From NCBI GenBank assembly GCA_019925095.2, contig CM034406.1:6674388-6738387 (forward strand): a stretch of 64,000 bases of DNA. The letters run 5' to 3'. The translations under genes were made by a program, and so were the position numbers. This document shows positions 32,362 to 64,000 of this stretch, piece after piece; position 1 is the stretch's first letter, and each line of letters starts with the position of its first letter. The stretch is from Dendrolimus kikuchii (Eukaryota > Arthropoda > Insecta > Lepidoptera > Lasiocampidae). Below the pieces are notes generated by a model, which worked only from the letters and a program-made list of their open reading frames with translations, was not told the origin of the DNA and searched no databases.

Positions 32362-34190
32362 TTTAATCAAACTTGAGATATAAAGAGAAAAAGAAATATA
32401 AAGAAAAACAATTATAATAGCAAGTCGTGTTGCTGAGGAGTTTCTTGCCGCCTCCTCTCCTTAACAGCTGTTGGCGCCACTTATTTCCCAATTAGCAATT
32501 GTGCCTTGGGTTTATGGCGTTTTGCAGCCCCGCGTGTCGCCGCCGCTCGCGCTGTGCGTGAGTCCGTACGTTGCCAAACGCCACGCTACGAGTACGAATG
32601 TTCGGAAAACCATTATAAATGAAATGTAATTAGTTCCCATCCATCCCCTATTCGCAGTTTTTAAGCTCGCAAATATGGGTTTTTTTGCGTTTATCAGCCA
32701 AACGGTAAGTTTTATCATAAAAATAGGTTAAACAAAATCGTAGATCATGTGATTATTATCTACAAAAATTGTATTTAAACTTTTTCTCCAAGAGTCACTG
32801 TTTCTTCATAATATGCATACGTTTCCATGCCACCTGTGGGGTAGTATATTTGACGCATTTTTTTTGCGTGGATTCCTCGGTAGACCTATTCCCCAAGCTA
32901 TTACGATTCCGTTCAAATCAATATTAGCTAATAATAAAAAATGTTACTATTGGAAATGATGAAGGCGTGAAATCAAAGAAATTGAGAAGAATTATTCGTC
33001 TGATTCATTGTCTCACCCAATCAAATGGTCGTATGGCTATTCGTCAGCTAAATATCAATTAAAATATCCATAGCCCTATATTTGACAGATAAACAGTCCG
33101 ATATTTTTTTTTTGCATAGGCAGTTAATAAACGATTTATGACTATTGAAAAATCGGCCCTTAGTTTAACAAAATGGGCTCGATTTAGTCTCACATCAAAA
33201 GGAAGGTTTGCATTGAAAATCAGCGTTGTGTCGGATATGATTCCAGCACAACAATATGCTGAGTGCAAACCTTATTTGCTGTAAATGCGGCATAGAAATT
33301 CTTAAAATTTTCAAATAGTCTTTTTCTTTCTTTGCTAGGGTACAAAATTTATTGGAATGCATTTGCTAAATTTTGAAAGCACACAGCTGATCTCTCCACG
33401 TAATCTATTGGTCTGCCATGAAAGTGATGTATTTTTTTATTTTTTTTTCAGAACAAGAAGATACATGACGAAGAACGTTGTTCAAAAATACAATTCTATG
33501 TAATATTAAACTGATGCCTAAAAAATTTTATAACAGTTTGGTTGCCATTTGGAAATAAATGGTGGATATTGCTTAGGGCTCTAGTATATTACTATCTTCA
33601 AACATCCTACCGTTACAATAAATTGCACTTAAATAGTATCATTAATTTCATTATACTACATTTTATTGCAATCCTAAAACAAAACTCTGTAAGGTCCTAC
33701 AGTAATACAAGAGAAGTTTGTATAAATCAACTTTCTTCATTTTTTATATAATAATGGTTAAGCTGGTTGAAACCAATTTGACTGAAGATAAGTTGGCCGA
33801 GTATTAATAAAATTAAAAAAGAATTGTGACCCTCCTGATTTTTCTAAGTCGGTTAAACAGCTAGCGCAAATCGACAAACGGGACTGGGAATTTTAATTTA
33901 TTTAATTCATATTTTATGCTTAATTCCATTGAAATAAGGTATATATTTCAACGTACAACCAAGCTCGGAGCACCGTAGCTGATCGTCCATTAAAATATAT
34001 ACTAATAATAGGGTAATTCCGTACATCTCTCGTTATTTATGTGTTTGTATAGGTACAATAAATCGTTCAGTAAAACTAAAACACCATTTAACTCTATGTT
34101 CGAAATGTAGTTGGCGTTAAATTCCATTTAAAAAAGGAAAAAACGAGGGATGTACGAATTTACCCCACTGCCGGACTTCCTCACCTTGAC
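32362..34190. other. Intergenic stretch, nothing recognised
   Basis: Only a lone MITE terminus (ATTGAAAAATCGGCCCTTA, 33144-33162) stands out. The other open frames have no recognisable content. Confidence 0.35.
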
Positions 34191-34192
34191 TA

Positions 34193-35504
34193 TACCTAGT
34201 CTTGCCATAAATATTGTAACAAAGATTTTTTTCTTCTATTGCAAATAACATTTATAAGTTTGTTCAGTGTGTTAGTTTAATACATAAATATAAAACAATT
34301 TAAAATATATAAAAAAAAAATCTTTCTAAGTGGTCTTCATTGGCTGCAATACAGTCCTTTAAACGTTGAGGCCAGTTATCAATAGAAGCACGCACTCTTT
34401 CCATGGGAAAATTCTTCACTGCCAATCGTATGGATTGTTTTAGGGACTCCAAATTATCATGGCGTTCAGAGCAAGCCGTACTGTCTAAAACTGACCATAA
34501 ATCATAATCCAGCAGATTAAGACCGGGACTAGACGACGGCCAGTCTTCAGCTCTGATGAAGTCCGAAACGTTCGTTTCCAACCAAGACTGCGTGGACCGA
34601 GCTTGATGACCCGGCCCCGAGTCTTGCTGGACGGACCATTCTTGGTTATTGAACATGGTGTTGTTAAGGGGCTTAACTACCTTCTTAAGAATGGTATCTT
34701 GATACACTTGTGCCGATGTTTTGATACCTTTTTCACAAAAATATGGCTGTCACTCCTTCATAGCTAACACCCTACCAAACCATCACTGAAGACGGATAAT
34801 GCCCACGTTGCACTCTGTCGACTAATTGAAAACCTTCCTTAGAGCTTTAAGCATAAATACGGTCATTTTGTTTGTTAAAATGTTGCACAATTGTAAACAT
34901 TTTCTCATCCGTAAACAAAATTTTTCTGTGACCTCCCTTTGCGTACCGCTTCAGTAGTTATTTCGATTTTACCACCCTATTCTTTTTTAAGTTATGAGTT
35001 AAGAAATGACCAGTGCGTCTCTTATAGGCTGCAAGTCCTAGGTCATCTTTTAAAATACGCGACATGGTTCTAGGTGATATCTTCATCTCCCGAGATAAAA
35101 TCTTTTGCTTTCGGACACGATTTCTTCGAATTCTTTCCCTTACTGCTTTGACCACCTTTTTCGTACAAACACTACGTGGACGGCCAGATCTTTTTCTGTC
35201 ACAAACAGAAGAGGTCTCATTGTACCTATTAATAGCCCGGTACACAAACATTTAACTAATACCGAGCGTTTGGAGAGTTTTAAAAATTGCATTTGGCTCC
35301 ATACCTACTTTGTGTAATGCAATCACAGCAATTCGGTTCTCTTTATCGCCCCACTCCATTTTAATATCGCAAAATGTTGTATAATGTATTGGCGACAAAA
35401 TGAGAAAACACAACGAACAATCATATAAAAATGACAGATTCCAAATTCAAATGTAATACTTTGTTTCTTTTTAATTGTAACAGTATTTATGGCCAGACTA
35501 AGTA
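34193..35504 (-). mobile_element. Mariner element (DD37D), copy 1
   Basis: The terminal inverted repeats begin TACCTAGTCTTGCCATAAAT on the left and TACTTAGTCTGGCCATAAAT on the right, flanked by TA on each side. Length 1312 bp, usual for mariners. The transposase on the minus strand is broken. Confidence 0.85.
34300..35251 (-). pseudogene. Mariner transposase, broken (copy 1)
   Basis: The N-terminal helix-turn-helix half is at 35251-34958 (SGRPRS, ISPRTMSRILKDDLG). The catalytic half is at 34707-34300, with QQDSGPGHQA (second Asp) and PGLNLLDYDLW (third Asp), 37 residues apart as in maT/DD37D transposases. The halves are in different frames. Compared with copy 2, two bases are missing near 34748. 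Non-functional. Confidence 0.8.
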
Positions 35505-35506
35505 TA

Positions 35507-37428
35507 TAAGTCGATACATTTTAAATCCTCTGCCAATTAGCGCAGGCCGTAAGGCTCCTTTTGTCACAATACTTGCGACATTGGCTACCAATATCGAGTT
35601 CATGAATCTTGGCAGTGATCAAATCTACAAACGTGAAAGACTTTTTGTTAAGAGAAAAGAACATGGACCGTGTAAGGAAGACTACAAAAAATACACATAC
35701 TTGTAAACAAACATTTCTAGAGCAAAAAATATTACGATAATAGAACCTTTACGAATAAAACGTTATATTATAAACTCATAACTAACTATTATTAATTTAT
35801 AGCTACCTCGAGAATCCACTTTTAGAGATCACCATTTAGTTTTCTAAGCGAACTATGTATATGAAATATGAATAATAAATAACCAAATATATGCCAAAGT
35901 TTGCAATACATCGTTTTGATAAGAATAATAAGAGAATAAAAATATTATAATTTAAAAAAATTTAAATCTTTACTATTCGACTTGGATCTTTATTAATCGC
36001 TGATGGACACTAGTTGCGCAATATGTTAAATCTTATAAATATACGAATACAAGGTTGATGGATTCATAAGAGATGAGGAAGCCAGATGTAGTCAACCTTA
36101 TTACAGCTACCGCCCACTTTTATCATGAATCTATGAATTCAGGATACCAACTTTGGCTGTTAATGCAGGATGGAATGCAGACAAGTGTGTAAAGTATTGT
36201 GTAATTACGTTTTTTTATTTGCATTCGTTTTATAACACCAATGGTGTTATATGAACTACTCTTAACCTCTTTAAAGCGGCTTTCATTTTGTTGTTGTGTG
36301 TCGTTTCCAGAGTGCCGACTACCAGCTCTACTCGTCCGATACCGTTGAGTAGATTGGAATGCATAAAGTAATGTGAGACAAGGCTCTTTTCCTTAAGGTA
36401 GCTTTTTATCGCCACTAGGATTCAATTACATTGCATGAACTAAATGTACGCGCGAATTAGGCGCCGGGCTACTTAATCCTGCCGGAGTATTTATTAAATA
36501 ATCCGTAAATCGATGTGGATAATTACTGATTAATAAATACACAATATTTAATAAATAAAGCTGAAAAATTATTTCCTGGCTGTTTTACTAACAAAATTCT
36601 ATCAAATAGCGGAGTTGACACTTTTAGTTCCTTTCTTTTCTGTGGGACTTCTTTTGCGGCGCGGACTCTAGATAACTCTTTATTGTACACCAACACATAG
36701 ACAAATAAAAGGGGATAAACATAATATTCGTTGAAATATAGTGTCAGTGGCAATTTCGTGAAACAAAACAAAATTGCCTTTATAACACCTGCCATTTGTC
36801 AAGCTGGAAGCTTGTTTTCACTAGTGGGTGGCAGAGACAAGGTTGACTACAGCTGGTATGTGCCATTGTAATTCACTTGTCTTGAAACGTAAACAATATT
36901 TATTTCTGTCTTGTTATTGAGATAGGAACCTAATAAATATTATAAAACCAACTGCATTACATAATTTTCACATTAATATAAAAAAATAATTATTATGAAA
37001 TAATAATACAAAAAATAACAATAACTGTTTACGTTTTAAGAAAAGTATGTTAAAACAGCGAGTTCTTTTATATTTGTGAAACTGCCAAAAGTATTAATTC
37101 TACCAACCAGTGGTGGTACATCACTAAAAGCTATAACATTATGCATTTCATATTCTCCTTAGAACCAGTAGAAAATTGACATAAACTTCATAGAAGTAAT
37201 GACTATTTTCTATCAAGTAGTAGGCAAAACAGAAAGAACTGATAGTTTATACAAATCGGATCCAAATATGTTTGCAAAAATACAAAGCATAAAATATTAA
37301 GTACAAGACGTAACTTCTCTATGGTCTTAATTAGATAACTATATCCAAACCTTTTATTCTATAATATTTAACTCCTTTAATGTTTATCTATACAATTAAA
37401 ACGTGTCCCGTTAATTAAACTTCATTAT
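35507..37428. other. Intergenic stretch downstream of the zinc-finger gene
   Basis: No gene recognised. A perfect 21-base palindrome centred on the CCAATGG at 36237-36243 and a family F tail in reverse at about 36673-36720 (AACTCTTTATTGTACACCAA) are the only marks. The 3' UTR of the zinc-finger gene should begin here. Confidence 0.4.
36673..36720 (-). mobile_element. Family F tail (reverse), short
   Basis: ATAACTCTTTATTGTACACCAA is the reverse complement of the tail at about 57000 and 59130 (GTGTACAATAAA). A second reverse copy is at 50495. Confidence 0.45.
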
Positions 37429-60855
<23,427 letters not shown>

Positions 60856-63834
60856 GCTTTGACAACTTAAAATGTCTTCCACCAAGGTTTGGGACCGGTT
60901 GAAACCAAATGAAATCTTTATTTGTATGAAACATTGATAACAAGGCCTTATGATAGGGTGAGAACATGTTTCGCCATTTACTGACATACAAATTTCCTTA
61001 AAAACTAATATGGTTTATAATATATTATTATTTAATAGTCGTTTATTATGATATTACATTATAGAAGATTATTACAATCTTGTTACCTTTATGTCAAAGT
61101 TTAATACAATTATATACTTGAGGTCAACTTTATTAATAATAATTAATTGTCGAATATTGTTGCAATCAGTTATAACCGGTTTTAGTCAACCACCTTGTTC
61201 TGAGTGTAAAATTAATGAGGTGTTATATAAACCTGAATTAACCTGTATACTCTGCGAGAAGAAGAAGTATCATTCCATCTCTCTCAACATGTGTGCGATT
61301 GCAAACTTGCTGTACCACATGGCTGCACTTTGAAGGTGTGCCGTTAAAGCTTTATTAAGAAAAACCGGTTGATCGAGCTCAAAGTGAGAACCAAATCGAG
61401 AAGAAAAGTTCCTATGTACTTAGGTTGTAACCGTTTTGACTTTTTTACCGGTTCCCAAGCCTTGCCTTCCACGTTCTCGCGAGAAAACGAATGTGGAATG
61501 GATTCTTGTGTTCTCGCGCTCTTTGATTCAAGACCAGAATATCCAGAAACATTATTAAAAAACATGAAATAAAATTAAATATGTGGAGCATGAAGCTACA
61601 TTGATAGTTATATTTAGAATTGTTTTCGATTCGCAAATGGATGTTTATTTGTTAATTATTTGCAAAATCAACTTTAATAGTCCTAAATTAATTTATAATT
61701 AATAAAATAATGAAGTCAAAAATAATACTGCACGCTGCTAAACAATGCATCAGAATTATATCACACGATATTATCTTTAGCTAGTATTTAGCTTTGATAA
61801 AACAAAAGTATTATAATTTATGTATTAAAAATAACCATACTGTATTTTAAAATGACGTGAGATATATACCTTTTGTTTTAATGATAAATTGTGTTATGAA
61901 AATCTGAACCAAAATTCGACTGTTTCCTGATATATTGGTAAATTATTTTATCAAAATTGTATGTAAGTTCAGTCTTTGGAACCTTTCTACTAAGGTTTAA
62001 TCTGATATACATGCTCGGTAAAGTATATAAAGTTCGCTTACCGTACCGATCAATCAGGCAGCAGCCATATCTGACTATTTGACACAATTTTTTGGTACTT
62101 ATATATAAAGATTGTAGTATATCAGCTGACTCCGTGACTGACTTTACTCCATGTGAGCAAATTCTGCAAAAGATCCGTTTAATGACATTTTTTTGTAGAC
62201 GACATGAAAAACATTAAAATGTTGTTAATAGATTATATTGTTAACTCTTATTTTTGATAACAACTGCCCTTTATTATTCATTGGCATTATATTGTGTTTT
62301 TTGTAGTTATCAGTTTTCTCCTACAAAAATATGAACACGGTTTACGAGTTTTAAAGTACCATCAATGTGTAGTGTACACTTTCTATTTTTTAACTTTGAT
62401 CTAAGGCAAAATGTTTGGTTCCCCTGTTCACTCTTGTAATCTATATAGAAATACTTTCAATAAAAATTTAAGGTAATATATGCTTTATAACTCTAAGAAT
62501 GTGAATCTTGACACAAAATTAAAATATACAACCAATATTCAGGTTGTCCTTAAAGCTCAATTACACAGTTCAACCAATTTGAATCCGTATGGTTGAAGGG
62601 CGCAAAAATAAAAGGAAACGACGACATTCGATGATGATGATTAAATTTTATATTTACATGAATCTCTCGTTTTTATAATAAACTGTTTAAATAAATCACT
62701 CTGCTTGTTTCAACCACATTGAACCGTGTAATATGAGCTGTAGACACCCCTTGAAATCTTGATTATTTCAAGCGTTGATTCCTAACTAAGCGTATTTTAA
62801 AATGCAACAGCCAATCATTCGCCTTTTATACACATCGCTTTCTTTATTAAAGTGTAGAAATACAATATGAAAAGCAATAAATGTTATTTATTGAACAAAT
62901 TATAAACTATGTTCTTCCTATTTAATCTCGCTATAAGAAAATGCGATTAAACAAGTAATTTGGCGCCTGTTATTTGTTACCAAAGAGAAGATATCACTGA
63001 AAAGTGCCTTTTGTATTTATATGTGCTCGCAATAAATAATGTTGTGCCGATCTGATGGAGTATAGGAACTAGAAATATTTTGGTGAAGGTTATTTATTAA
63101 ACATTGGTAGAGGGAAGCTTACAATTTCCTAACATTAAGCAAGGGTCTGTTCGAATAGTTACCAGCTGGCGGTGAACTATCAGACTTGTGTGCGGTATGG
63201 TTCTTTTGAACAAAAATATTGTTCCGCATACTATATTATGTTGTTTTAGTCCGCTTTCTGATCTGACGGAGCAGCAGCGATGCAGAATCGTTATGCCCGA
63301 TATGCGCTGTAGTTTTGTGCAAAACGGCTCTCTTAAAAGAAAGGAGCCCTCTTTCGCGCTAAAGAACTATATCACTTCTTTAGCTCTTTACCGCGATAAA
63401 GACACAGAGTAGAAATCGGAACGACGCCTCTCGCTCTAGCTCTTTCAAGAGCTAGAACGAGCCTTGTAGCAACGCGCACGGCGAAATGTAGTTCATGTTT
63501 ACTTCAAAGAAAATAAATGTATGTTTAAGTATTCTCATTTTTTTTGTGTCTTTAACCTATTTACACTGTACGTATTGAGTGGTCTATGTTGGCAACTGAG
63601 CTGATTGAGCCGGTCAGTGAGCCGATTTATCCGTTGAGCTACATGTTTACTAATTCAGCGAATGAGAGATAAGTTTTAAAATGGTATAGATATAACTCAT
63701 TTTCATCTCTCATTCGCGAGCTAGGCTTACTGAGCGCCTACATTTCTATGAGCGTTTCTGATTCGCTCGGTGCGGGAACGGTACACAGGTCACCTGCTGC
63801 AACGGCTGTTGCACTGACAGATCAGAAAGCGGCC
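60856..63834. other. AMPK 3' flank, no further gene recognised
   Basis: An AATAAA at 61568-61573 is a possible end of the AMPK 3' UTR; others follow near 62460. Around 63190-63480 there is a moderately GC-rich block with the inverted words CTCTAGCTCTTTC and GAGCTAGAACGAG. A 13-bp inverted pair (63658-63670 with 63705-63717) lies further right. No gene seen. Confidence 0.4.
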
Positions 63835-63977
63835 TTATGGCCAGTTCCTATATCTTACTATTCATTCACTTGCCCTATCATCGGTTGAATTTTGACATTA
63901 CCTGTATGGAGCTTATATCAAATTTTAGCCGATAGCGGGGCGAATGAACGGTTGGTAATATATAGGAACCGGCCCTT
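63835..63977. mobile_element. MITE family B, complete
   Basis: TTATGGCCAGTTCCTATATC on the left and the mirrored ATATAGGAACCGGCCCTTAA on the right give a 143-bp near-palindrome, the cleanest copy in the window. Confidence 0.75.
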
Positions 63978-64000
63978 AAACTATTCTTATAAAGTACCTT

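Noticed and set aside
35431..35706. 91-codon plus-strand frame
   Set aside because: Its first part is the mariner terminal repeat and no domain is visible.
61091..61333. 80-codon frame with several Cys pairs after AMPK
   Set aside because: Lies in the expected AMPK 3' UTR; no splice or start support.

Overview
This looks like a lepidopteran (moth or butterfly) nuclear contig. It is AT-rich, its genes have many short exons with consensus GT-AG introns, and its introns and intergenic DNA are full of element types common in Lepidoptera: Helitrons ending in CTAG after a GAAGTCGCGGG-like motif, Jockey-type LINE tails, foldback MITEs, DD37D mariners and long (TA)n tracts. I rebuilt four host genes by matching splice sites and reading phase. 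The species cannot be named from the sequence alone.

Layout. (1) 77-4339 (+): an eight-exon secreted, very acidic Ser/Asp/Glu-rich protein of 647 aa; every intron is phase 0. A further phase-0 terminal exon candidate lies at 5327-5482. (2) 5618-18236 (-): a six-exon classical short-chain dehydrogenase/reductase of 246 aa. Its introns carry a long intact ORF for an RNA-virus-type superfamily 1 helicase (10396-11931, +), LINE remnants, and a 3.7 kb hAT-type element with a perfect 8-bp target duplication that contains a broken Jockey-type LINE. (3) 19-37 kb: no host gene recognised. This stretch holds Helitrons, an internally deleted Ty3/gypsy element with an intact 725-codon Gag-protease-integrase-tail ORF (21944-24121), MITEs, a solo LTR and a mariner. 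(4) 37429-52103 (-): a ten-exon C2H2 zinc-finger gene (345 aa, seven fingers, one AT-hook), with a second mariner, a DDE transposase relic and several Helitrons in its introns. (5) 52824-60855 (+): the catalytic alpha subunit of AMP-activated protein kinase, seven exons, 523 aa, complete. (6) 60856-64000: its 3' flank and a foldback MITE.

The zinc-finger and AMPK genes are head to head with 720 bp between start codons, so they probably share a promoter region. The acidic-protein and SDR genes converge. The observations most worth checking are the intact endogenous viral helicase ORF, the in-frame deleted gypsy ORF flanked by large direct repeats, and the all-phase-0 acidic secreted gene. All gene models come from reading the sequence, without transcript or database support.
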